A program made the translations under genes and the position numbers. Positions 8,923 to 15,705 of a stretch of 64,000 nt of DNA are shown in pieces. The DNA is taken from assembly GCF_001308875.1 (NCBI RefSeq), contig NZ_KQ465117.1:614-64613 (forward strand), in the 5' to 3' direction. The stretch is from Lysinibacillus sp. ZYM-1 (GTDB lineage Bacteria; Bacillota; Bacilli; Bacillales_A; Planococcaceae). The notes under the pieces are model-generated. The model was not told the origin of the DNA. It saw nothing but the letters and a program-made list of their open reading frames with translations, and did not search any database. Numbering within the stretch: position 1 is the stretch's first letter; every line of letters begins with the position of its first letter.

Positions 8923-9064
8923 AATATTGCCTCCTTTATAGAATAATGTTGTATAGTTAGTTTATAAGAAAGTATAAACTTCTTACTTACGTTGAGGCAT
9001 ATGCGTGATGTTTATTGTGACTATATGCTTCCCTTTATAATAGCAGAATGGAGGGTTTTTAAAT

Positions 9065-9583
9065 ATGGCAAATGGAGAAAAACCAAAACAAAAAATGGGC
9101 TTTACCATTATAAAAAATGATCCAACCGATGGACATAAAGGGTTTGGGGTTGGCTCGCTTTCCTTAGAGAATGTATCGCCAGTCATTATAGATGTCGATG
9201 AGGGTACAGCATCTGTTGAAATCGGTGCTATGCATGCACGTAGCGATGTTGAACGAGGTATTAAATTTACAACGGATCGTGCTGATTCAGAGGGTGGAAA
9301 ACCATATTGGCTAGTATGGGTGACAATTGATCATAAAGAGGATGGTCCTTACTATGCTGGCATTACTGCTTGTGAAATGGTGGTTAACCGTGAAAAGCGC
9401 CGTGGTTATAAAATTTTAGCTGATCATGTGAATAAAATGGATAAATCCATGAAGCGTCATATCATCGTAGAGCATATGGATACGCCATCTAAAAAAGTGT
9501 TAGCTACTTTCCTAGAACAACTTAATCCAGAACTATGGGCGCGTAGTGAGGAGCAACTGCGTCAAGACTTATTTGTCGAATAG
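9065..9583 (+). CDS. ywhD: YwhD family protein of unknown function
   Basis: A 172-residue cytoplasmic protein that matches B. subtilis YwhD in length and in conserved stretches such as KMGFTIIKNDPTDGHKGFGV and YWLVWVTIDHKEDGPYYAG. No signal peptide, membrane helix or catalytic motif is evident. It is preceded by a good GGAGGG ribosome site. In B. subtilis the gene lies just before pbpG, as it does here in convergent arrangement. No function is established, and I do not propose one. Confidence 0.85.
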   Translation: MANGEKPKQKMGFTIIKNDPTDGHKGFGVGSLSLENVSPVIIDVDEGTASVEIGAMHARSDVERGIKFTTDRADSEGGKPYWLVWVTIDHKEDGPYYAGITACEMVVNREKRRGYKILADHVNKMDKSMKRHIIVEHMDTPSKKVLATFLEQLNPELWARSEEQLRQDLFVE

Positions 9584-9672
9584 ACCAATAATGATTGAAC
9601 AAACTGTGACATTTTGCAATCGTTTTCGATATTAGGTTGAAAGTGGGTTTGAAACAAAGTACACTTGAGGCA

Positions 9673-9692
9673 GAGCTTACATTTTAGTAAGC
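9673..9692. repeat. Short hairpin after ywhD
   Basis: A perfect 7-bp stem (AGCTTAC / GTAAGCT) with an ATTTTA loop in the intergenic stretch. It lacks a clear T-run, so it is not called a terminator. Confidence 0.5.
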
Positions 9693-9706
9693 TAGGACAC
9701 TTGGTA

Positions 9707-9780
9707 TCGCGAAAGTGATGAGCGCTATGCGGCATTTGAACAACCCAAGCCAAATGCCCCATGATGCTCATACTCCGCGA
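9707..9780. repeat. 74-bp imperfect palindrome, possible dispersed repeat
   Basis: Both arms begin and end alike (TCGCG...GCATTTG against CAAATGC...CCGCGA) and can be aligned over about 31 nt with a few mismatches around a loop of about 12 nt. It is richer in GC than its surroundings and sits between convergent genes, the usual place for REP- or MITE-like elements. Copy number in the genome is unknown. Confidence 0.6.
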
Positions 9781-9787
9781 ACCATAA

Positions 9788-9848
9788 AAAGAAAAGCTTT
9801 CTGTTCCCACGGACACGTCTCCGGGGAAGAGAAAGCTTTTCCTATTTT
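9788..9848. terminator. Bidirectional terminator between ywhD and pbpG
   Basis: A long stem (GAAAAGCTTTCT with AGAAAGCTTTTC) encloses a GC-rich loop. A-rich DNA on the left and T-rich DNA on the right allow it to act in both directions between two convergent genes. Confidence 0.75.
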
Positions 9849-9917
9849 TCGTATATCTGTTACTTTGTCGAGAGCCTTCATTACATAAAACGTATGATGG
9901 TTAAAAAGGTTGCCGGA

Positions 9918-11990
9918 TTATTGTTTATTTTTTTCTTCTCCTTTAAATAGCGAGAATGGTAACATATTCCAAAATTCTCCCCATGTATTACTGTCAAGAA
10001 TGTCGAAGTTTGTACATTTCTCAGTTGGTACATCCTTAGATTCTATATAGACAAGACGTTGTTTAGGACAAGCATCAGTCGCTAATTTACCTGTTTCGAT
10101 ATCAATGACAACGCCTTCTACACCTTTAGGTTTTTTGAAATCTTCATTTTTTGTCCCTTTATTAACTGTTTCCATAAAGTCAATCCATATTTGTTTTGTT
10201 GCTGCAGTATCTTCTTTTGTCGTAAGGTTTTTCCCTTGATCATAGCCATTCCATACACCAGCAGTTAGATTTGGTGTAAAACCGATCAGCCATTGGTCAC
10301 TATTAGTAGAGCCTGATTTTGCTGCATATGTGTGTGTCATACGTGAGCGAATGCTAATTCCTGTTGCAGGCGAATAATCACTGAATACAGGATCAAAAAT
10401 ACCAGTCATCATTTCTGTTAAGATAAATGCATTCTCTTTGGAAATAGCCGTCTCGGTTTTTTTCGTAACATCCTTATTTTCGTAAATGACGTCTCCATTA
10501 GCATTTTTTACGGACACAATTGTTGTTGGGATCGTTTGTTGCCCTTGTGACGCTAAAATATTGTAAGAATTTGTCATTTCGTATAACGTAGTTTCGATAG
10601 TACCAAGTGCGATTGATAAATTATCCTTAGCACCAATCCCTACATTAAAACGGTTGGCCATATCGTGAAATTCCTTGAATCCAATGTCCTCTAATGTCTT
10701 CACAGCATAAATATTATCTGAGATAGCAATTGCTTGTGCCAGAGACATGTCGTGGTCAGCAAACTGTCCGTTGACATTTTTAGGAGCATATGTTCCCCGT
10801 CCGTTATCATAGGTAAACGTAGTTTCACCTACATCTAAAAAAGTAAGTGGTGTGTAACCATTTTCTAATGCTGCTGCATATAAAATAGGTTTAATAGTAG
10901 AACCAGGTTGACGTTTTGCCTGTGTCACGCGGTTAAATGAACTTACTGAATAGTCACGACCACCGACTAATGCAGTTACAGCACCTGTTTTGGATTCCAT
11001 ACTAACAAAGGCTGTTTGGAGATCGTTAGCAGGCATGTTTTTTGATACGGCTTCTTCGGCTGCTTTTTGATGTTCGAGATTTAGTGTCGTTTGAATCGTC
11101 CAGCCACCTTCACTGATGTCGAGATTTTTTGATTTTAGAATTTCACTAGCCTCTTGCCATGCAACATCTAGGAAATAAGGGGCGACAGATTTGGTTGCTA
11201 CCCAACTGTCATTTTTCAAGACAAGCTGTTCATTCTCCGCACGTGTTTTTTCATCTTGTGAAATGGCTCCTTGATCTGCCATTAGTTTTAAAATAACGTG
11301 TTGGCGATTTGTGGCTTTGTCCAAATTAGCGATTGGCGAATAAATACTTGGTCCCTTTGGTACACCTGTTAACATAGCTGCTTCTGCAAGCGTTAAATCA
11401 CTAGCAGATTTTCCAAAGTAAAATCGACTGGCTGCTTCAACACCGTACATACCATGACCGTAATAGACAGTATTTAAATAACCCTCCAATATTTCATCCT
11501 TATCATAAAAAACTTCTAATCTATAAGCATATAGAGCTTCATTTAATTTACGTGTCCAAGATTTCTCGTGGGAAAGGTAAAGATTACGTGCATATTGTTG
11601 AGTAATTGTACTTGCTCCTTGCACCTTTCCACCTGCTTTAATATCTACTAAAATGGCGCCAGCAATACGCGAATAATCAAAACCACCATGTTTATAAAAA
11701 TCTTTATCTTCAACAGCTACTACTGCTTCTTTTAAAAAAGGTGACATCTCATCGAGACCAACCCAATAACGTCGTTGATTTGTAAAGTGGTCCCCAATTT
11801 GGTTCTCATTTTCATCTAAGAAAATAGAGGCTTTCGGTACGGTTAAAGGCGGTGCACCAGCCACTTGAACATAGATGCGTAGTGCTACAAATGCTACGAC
11901 AATTGCAGATGCAAAGGCGACAAAATAAGTAAGAGATTTCCGTGTACGCTTTACACGCTTTTGCTTTCGATGATAGCTTTTTCGTTTCAT
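9918..11990 (-). CDS. pbpG: Class A penicillin-binding protein (glycosyltransferase/transpeptidase), PbpG-like
   Basis: A 690-residue bifunctional peptidoglycan synthase. After a basic cytoplasmic tail and a transmembrane helix (about 22-42) comes the GT51 glycosyltransferase with the catalytic Glu in VAVEDKDFYKHGG, then GASTITQQYARNLYL and the KLNEALYAYRLE motif (about 70-260). The penicillin-binding transpeptidase follows with its three signatures: STIK (in RQPGSTIKPILY), SDN (in AISDNIYAVK) and KSG (in AAKSGSTNSDQW). It polymerises glycan strands and cross-links them at the membrane surface. Length and location match B. subtilis pbpG (ywhE), which is expressed in the forespore under SigF; I could not confirm a SigF promoter here. 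Confidence 0.92.
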   Translation of the reverse strand: MKRKSYHRKQKRVKRTRKSLTYFVAFASAIVVAFVALRIYVQVAGAPPLTVPKASIFLDENENQIGDHFTNQRRYWVGLDEMSPFLKEAVVAVEDKDFYKHGGFDYSRIAGAILVDIKAGGKVQGASTITQQYARNLYLSHEKSWTRKLNEALYAYRLEVFYDKDEILEGYLNTVYYGHGMYGVEAASRFYFGKSASDLTLAEAAMLTGVPKGPSIYSPIANLDKATNRQHVILKLMADQGAISQDEKTRAENEQLVLKNDSWVATKSVAPYFLDVAWQEASEILKSKNLDISEGGWTIQTTLNLEHQKAAEEAVSKNMPANDLQTAFVSMESKTGAVTALVGGRDYSVSSFNRVTQAKRQPGSTIKPILYAAALENGYTPLTFLDVGETTFTYDNGRGTYAPKNVNGQFADHDMSLAQAIAISDNIYAVKTLEDIGFKEFHDMANRFNVGIGAKDNLSIALGTIETTLYEMTNSYNILASQGQQTIPTTIVSVKNANGDVIYENKDVTKKTETAISKENAFILTEMMTGIFDPVFSDYSPATGISIRSRMTHTYAAKSGSTNSDQWLIGFTPNLTAGVWNGYDQGKNLTTKEDTAATKQIWIDFMETVNKGTKNEDFKKPKGVEGVVIDIETGKLATDACPKQRLVYIESKDVPTEKCTNFDILDSNTWGEFWNMLPFSLFKGEEKNKQ

Positions 11991-12000
11991 CCGACTTCAC

Positions 12001-12309
12001 CTCGTTTTCTCACAACTTCGAACTTAGCTTTAGTATGTGTTCGAACATTCATCTTTAATCGAAATTCTACCTAAAAACTATTGCACTTTATTCAAAAACA
12101 TCTATACTTTTTTTGTACTACTTGAAATGCTGGCATTCGACAAGGAAATCACATATTGTAGATTTTAATCGAAATTTGCTAGACGTTCCAATAATGTATA
12201 CGAGGATGAAAGGATACAGGTTTCATTACAATCCTGTAAGTCATCATAGAGGGATTTAAAGATAAGTGGTTATTAAAAATAATATTTTATTCATAACGGA
12301 GGTCTAGCA
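12001..12309. other. Divergent intergenic region pbpG / speB
   Basis: No gene is seen. Two near-identical copies of TTTAATCGAAATT occur at about 12054 and 12164. A Spo0A-box-like heptamer TTCGACA lies at 12136-12142. Each could bind a regulator, but neither is supported beyond the match. The speE gene that precedes speB in B. subtilis is absent from this position. Confidence 0.4.
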
Positions 12310-13182
12310 ATGAGATTTGATGAAGCGTATTCAGGGAATGTTTTTATAAAAAGTCATCCAACATATGAGGATGCTCAGGCAGTTATTTATGGCATGCCAA
12401 TGGATTGGACAGTGAGTTACCGTCCAGGTTCACGATTCGGTCCACAACGTATCCGTGAGGTCTCGATCGGTCTTGAAGAATACAGCCCATATCTAGATCG
12501 TGAGCTTGAGGAAGTAAAGTATTTCGACGCAGGGGATATTCCACTACCATTTGGGAATGCACAACGTTCATTAGATGAAATTGAAAAATTTATTGAAAAA
12601 TTATTAGCTGATGCCAAGATCCCAGTTGGTATGGGAGGAGAACACCTAGTGTCTTGGCCTGTGATGAAAGCAGTATCTACTAAATATGATGATCTTGCTA
12701 TCATTCATTTTGATGCCCACACAGATTTACGTGTGGAGTATGAGGGAGAGCCACTTTCTCACTCTACACCGATTCGTAAAATTGCAGAACATATCGGCCC
12801 TAAGAATGTTTATTCATTTGGTATTCGTTCAGGAATGAAAGAGGAATTTGAATGGGCCAAGGAAAACGGTATGCACATTTCTAAATTTGAAGTACTAGAA
12901 CCGTTAAAAGAGGTCCTTCCAACATTGGCTGGACGTAATGTTTACGTAACGATTGATATTGATGTGTTAGATCCAGCACATGCACCAGGTACTGGTACAG
13001 TAGATTGCGGCGGTATTACTTCGAAAGAATTACTAGCTTCAATCCACGCGATTGCAGCAAGTGGCGTAAATGTTGTAGGTTTTGATCTAGTGGAAGTAGC
13101 ACCAATCTACGACTCATCTGAAATGACAGCAAATACAGCCTCAAAGTTATTACGAGAAATGATTTTAGGCTGGGTGAAATAG
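12310..13182 (+). CDS. speB: Agmatinase SpeB
   Basis: A 290-residue ureohydrolase that converts agmatine to putrescine and urea in polyamine synthesis. The binuclear manganese site is complete: GGEHLVSWP, IIHFDAHTDLR and VTIDIDVLDPAHAPGTGT. Length equals B. subtilis SpeB. It has a strong ribosome site (GGAGGT) and starts at ATG 12310. Unlike B. subtilis, no spermidine synthase gene lies upstream. The last 20 bases of the reading frame are the attachment site of the integrated element that follows, and the element restores the normal end of the protein (LREMILGWVK). Confidence 0.95.
   Translation: MRFDEAYSGNVFIKSHPTYEDAQAVIYGMPMDWTVSYRPGSRFGPQRIREVSIGLEEYSPYLDRELEEVKYFDAGDIPLPFGNAQRSLDEIEKFIEKLLADAKIPVGMGGEHLVSWPVMKAVSTKYDDLAIIHFDAHTDLRVEYEGEPLSHSTPIRKIAEHIGPKNVYSFGIRSGMKEEFEWAKENGMHISKFEVLEPLKEVLPTLAGRNVYVTIDIDVLDPAHAPGTGTVDCGGITSKELLASIHAIAASGVNVVGFDLVEVAPIYDSSEMTANTASKLLREMILGWVK
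13162..13181. other. attL core within the 3' end of speB
   Basis: ATTTTAGGCTGGGTGAAATA at the end of speB recurs with one change at 26476-26495. The integrase gene begins directly inside it, as expected for attL. Confidence 0.75.
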
Positions 13183-13217
13183 AAAACGAGGTAGAAAGTC
13201 AGTAATGACAAGGGTTG

Positions 13218-13249
13218 AAGTGGGGGAGTGCTAATAACTAGCCCCACTT
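13218..13249. terminator. Hairpin at speB/int convergence
   Basis: AAGTGGGG pairs with CCCCACTT around a 16-nt loop that contains the integrase stop codon. Related hairpins lie at 26532-26563 and 27763-27798. It probably ends speB transcription. Confidence 0.55.
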
Positions 13250-14412
13250 TTAGCCCCACTTTGTTGTAAAGTCTCGCTAAAGACGTTTACAGTTTTATCT
13301 TCAAGCTCCTTTAGAATATGACCATAAACAGTGTGGATCATTTCAGGAGTATTTCCTAAACGTTCGGCAATAGCTTTTACCGGTATACTTTTGTTTAAGA
13401 GAATTGTGGCATGTGTATGCCGTAAACCGTGAACGGTTGTCTTAGATAATCCAGCAAGCGAAATCATACGGTTAAAGTTAGCGTTTACCCCTGTTGGTGC
13501 TAATGGCTTACAGGAGCCAATTGATAAAAATATAAATGTAGACGATTCAAGCTTTTGACCATATTTAAATAAAATAGGTTTTAGAGCCTTTTTATAAGCT
13601 TCTAATTGTGCAATGACTATTTCATCAACTTTTATCGTTCGCTCGCTATTTTTGGTCTTAGTAGAGCCTACACCGTGTGCTCCACGATGTCTGATAACTT
13701 CGATTGTACGATTTTTGAAATCAATGTTCTTCCACTGGAGTCCTAGAGCTTCACCTTTTCGCATACCTGTATAAGCGAGTAAATGAAAAAGCGTAGAGTG
13801 TGTAATATCCTCATTTTCCTCTACAGTTTGTAAAAACAAATTTAACTGATCAGGCGATAAATAGTTATCCTCACTTATACCTTCTCTTTTAGTAGGTAAA
13901 GCAGCCCCAGAAAGTTTATTCCGCAATAAAATTTCTTCTTCAATAGCAGCGTTAATTGCTGTTCTCATAATTACATGAAATGAACGTATTGTGGAAGGCT
14001 TGTACTTGCCTTCTAGCTTATTCAAGAAATTTTTTTGATAAATAATTTTATCTAGTTTCTTTAATTTCACAGATCCTAAAAGCGGTTTTAATTGAAGACG
14101 AATAAATGATTCACGTTGAGTTACAGTGGCGGGCTTCCACTTTTTATGGTTAGTTTCGTACCAAATATCTAGCCACTGGCCAACTGTTAAGTTATCATTT
14201 TCTATATACTTCGTTTCACCACGCAGCGTTGAAGCCTTTACTTCCAGGAGGGCTTTCAATGCTGCTTTTTCTGTTTTAAAGCCACTTTTTTTCTTCTCTC
14301 GACGTTTTCCAGCAGCGTCATAATATTTATGCCGAAACATCCATAATTTTTCTTTATTCGCATTGAAATAGTGATATATTTCAGGCTCTTTAGCCGATTT
14401 AAAGTATTCCAC
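13231..14412 (-). CDS. int: Tyrosine-recombinase integrase of the element
   Basis: A 393-residue integrase. An N-terminal arm-binding domain (about 15-60) and an SAM-like core-binding domain (about 75-160) precede the catalytic domain (about 195-375), where the active residues are visible: Arg in YTGMRKGEALGL, Lys in STKTKNSERTI, HxxR in HGLRHTHA, and the nucleophile Tyr in MIHTVYGH. It starts at GTG 14412 after AAAGGAATG. It catalyses integration into and, with a directionality factor, excision from the speB end. The last codons (SGAKSGASY) are written by the repeated AGCCCCACTTTT sequence that recurs near attR, so the gene's end doubles as a probable arm-type binding site. Confidence 0.93.
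   Translation of the reverse strand: MEYFKSAKEPEIYHYFNANKEKLWMFRHKYYDAAGKRREKKKSGFKTEKAALKALLEVKASTLRGETKYIENDNLTVGQWLDIWYETNHKKWKPATVTQRESFIRLQLKPLLGSVKLKKLDKIIYQKNFLNKLEGKYKPSTIRSFHVIMRTAINAAIEEEILLRNKLSGAALPTKREGISEDNYLSPDQLNLFLQTVEENEDITHSTLFHLLAYTGMRKGEALGLQWKNIDFKNRTIEVIRHRGAHGVGSTKTKNSERTIKVDEIVIAQLEAYKKALKPILFKYGQKLESSTFIFLSIGSCKPLAPTGVNANFNRMISLAGLSKTTVHGLRHTHATILLNKSIPVKAIAERLGNTPEMIHTVYGHILKELEDKTVNVFSETLQQSGAKSGASY
13240..13263. repeat. Probable integrase arm-type site, attL side
   Basis: Tandem AGCCCCACTTTT units lie about 60 bp inside attL. The same tandem occurs at 26333-26360, about 115 bp inside attR. Matching short repeats inside both ends are what tyrosine integrases use as arm sites. 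Confidence 0.5.
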
Positions 14413-14432
14413 TTATACCATTCCTTTCATTG

Positions 14433-14455
14433 CTGGCGGTAATGTGTAGGGATAG
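14433..14455 (+). repeat. 23-bp direct repeat, copy 1 (upstream of int)
   Basis: Begins CTGGCGGTAATGTGTAGGG and lies 21 bp upstream of the integrase start codon. It is identical over 23 bases to 15647-15669, and a degenerate inverted copy is at 26296-26319. It is probably the binding site of an element-encoded regulator. Confidence 0.7.
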
Positions 14456-14476
14456 GTAAGTGTGAAAAATAGTTAT

Positions 14477-15016
14477 TTAATCATCTAAAAGATTAGCTTG
14501 ACGTATTTTAAATTTTTCATATTCTTTTTCTAATACTTCCTCAGATGGATAATCCTTTTCTTTGTTTCTAAATAAAGCACGTAATAGATCTAAGGCTTGT
14601 TGTCTTTCTTCTTGAGTCAAAGATGCTTCATCAAGGTATAAATGTTCACTAAAATCAAAAATGTTTTCTAATTTAACATGAAGCCTTTCTATATAATCTT
14701 GTTTCTCCATGTTCACTAACAATTTGTTTGTTTTATCAATACTTGATTTAGAATCAGCTATTATTGCTTTTCTAGAATTAGCTTCTTCTTCATTCATATA
14801 CCCAGCTAAAACCATTAACTTAAAATAATCTAAATCAAATGAATCTGAAAGTTGCCTGATAATTTCAGGTGTTGGTTTTCTTTCTTTTCCGCTTCTTGGA
14901 TCGTACCCTTTTTCAAGGGTACTTAAATACGTATGACTAATTCCTGTAATACGTTCCATTTCGCGCAAAGACTTTTCCCCTCGTAACTCTTTTAAATAAT
15001 TGCCGAATGTAGTCAA
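14477..15016 (-). CDS. CI/Stl-like helix-turn-helix repressor
   Basis: A 179-residue protein with an N-terminal XRE-type helix-turn-helix (about 5-65: LKELRGEKSLREMERITGISHTY..STLEKG) and a helical C-terminal half rich in Glu and Lys, likely for oligomerisation. No protease-like LexA/CI cleavage domain is seen, which is as in the Stl-type master repressors of phage-inducible islands that are removed by a helper-phage protein, not by RecA. It starts at TTG 15016 after AGGAGG. It is divergent from the small XRE gene at 15119, and its promoter overlaps the shared operator. Confidence 0.8.
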   Translation of the reverse strand: MTTFGNYLKELRGEKSLREMERITGISHTYLSTLEKGYDPRSGKERKPTPEIIRQLSDSFDLDYFKLMVLAGYMNEEEANSRKAIIADSKSSIDKTNKLLVNMEKQDYIERLHVKLENIFDFSEHLYLDEASLTQEERQQALDLLRALFRNKEKDYPSEEVLEKEYEKFKIRQANLLDD

Positions 15017-15118
15017 AGATTTATCCTCCTAATAAAATAATTTAATTTAATTATATTGTAAACCATGACTTGCGCTTTTGGCAAATATGGTTTACAGTAT
15101 ATTCAGGAGGTGCAATTC
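15017..15118. promoter_or_regulatory. Divergent switch region with repressor operator
   Basis: Perfect inverted repeat TGTAAACCAT (15057-15066) and ATGGTTTACA (15087-15096). On the minus strand, TTTACA and TATTTT with a 17-bp spacer form the repressor promoter, so its -35 lies in the operator. On the plus strand TTGGCA with TATTCA 16 bp on is a plausible early promoter. This layout is the lysis-lysogeny type switch. Confidence 0.7.
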
Positions 15119-15358
15119 ATGGTTGACAACAAACTTAAAGAATTAAGGTTACGACGAGGAATTTCAATTTCTGAACTTGCAAGAAGAAGTGGTTTGAACA
15201 GGGTTACAATATCAAATATTGAAAATAAAAGAGTCATTCCCACATTAGAATCAGCATTTGCAATTTCACGAGAATTAGAAACTCAAATTGAAGTTATTTT
15301 TTTTGAAATCGGTGTAAATCATGATTTACTTAATGGGAAGGTGGTTACTAATCAATGA
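15119..15358 (+). CDS. Small XRE-family regulator (Cro-like)
   Basis: A 79-residue protein that is almost all helix-turn-helix (MVDNKLKELRLRRGISISEL..ISNIENKR). The start at 15119 is chosen because it follows a full AGGAGGTG ribosome site; an in-frame ATG at 15065 would lie inside the operator and has no such site. It is divergent from the repressor and probably acts as the opposing, Cro-like regulator. Its stop codon overlaps the start of the next gene by an ATGA junction, so the two are co-translated. Confidence 0.8.
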   Translation: MVDNKLKELRLRRGISISELARRSGLNRVTISNIENKRVIPTLESAFAISRELETQIEVIFFEIGVNHDLLNGKVVTNQ

Positions 15359-15630
15359 TGCAAACCGAAGTATCTATTCAACTCGACAAAACAGAAATCG
15401 AGAAATATATTCGTGAACAATTAGATCAATGTGTTCGTGAAACAATCCTATTCGTCGATGTGGATAGGCTCGTTAAAATGACGGGATTCTCGAAAAGATT
15501 CTTAGAAGACGAAATTTTATCAAATCCAATGGTTAGGCAGTATCAACGTAGGAAGTCACGCAAAAGATTCTACATATATGAACCTACGATTAAAGCAATT
15601 TTAGAAATTGTAGATAGTTGGGATATATAA
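15355..15630 (+). CDS. DUF771/excisionase-like DNA-binding protein
   Basis: A 91-residue protein with an N-terminal helical segment (TEIEKYIREQLDQCVRE) and a winged helix-turn-helix (FVDVDRLVKMTGFSKRFLED...RKRFYIYEPTIKAILEIVDSW) like the DUF771 and excisionase group found early in Firmicutes phages and islands. It overlaps the preceding regulator gene by ATGA. The identical 23-bp repeats in front of int and of the primase gene are natural candidates for its target; this is an inference. It may be the recombination directionality factor or an activator of the replication operon. Confidence 0.65.
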   Translation: MMQTEVSIQLDKTEIEKYIREQLDQCVRETILFVDVDRLVKMTGFSKRFLEDEILSNPMVRQYQRRKSRKRFYIYEPTIKAILEIVDSWDI

Positions 15631-15646
15631 ACTAAACACAAATAGC

Positions 15647-15669
15647 CTGGCGGTAATGTGTAGGGATAG
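15647..15669 (+). repeat. 23-bp direct repeat, copy 2 (upstream of primase gene)
   Basis: Exact copy of 14433-14455, ending 36 bp before the primase-helicase start codon, so one regulator could control both int and replication. Confidence 0.7.
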
Positions 15670-15705
15670 ACATCAAGATGTGTTTTTGAAAGAAGGTGAT
15701 AACAA

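Noticed and set aside
12136..12142. Spo0A box controlling speB or pbpG
   Set aside because: A seven-base match alone is expected often by chance; no second box or clear promoter context.
13162..13260. tRNA gene as the island's attachment site
   Set aside because: No tRNA fold is seen; the repeat is the coding 3' end of speB.
15065..15118. 18-residue extension of the Cro-like protein
   Set aside because: The ATG lies inside the operator and lacks a ribosome site; ATG 15119 follows AGGAGGTG.
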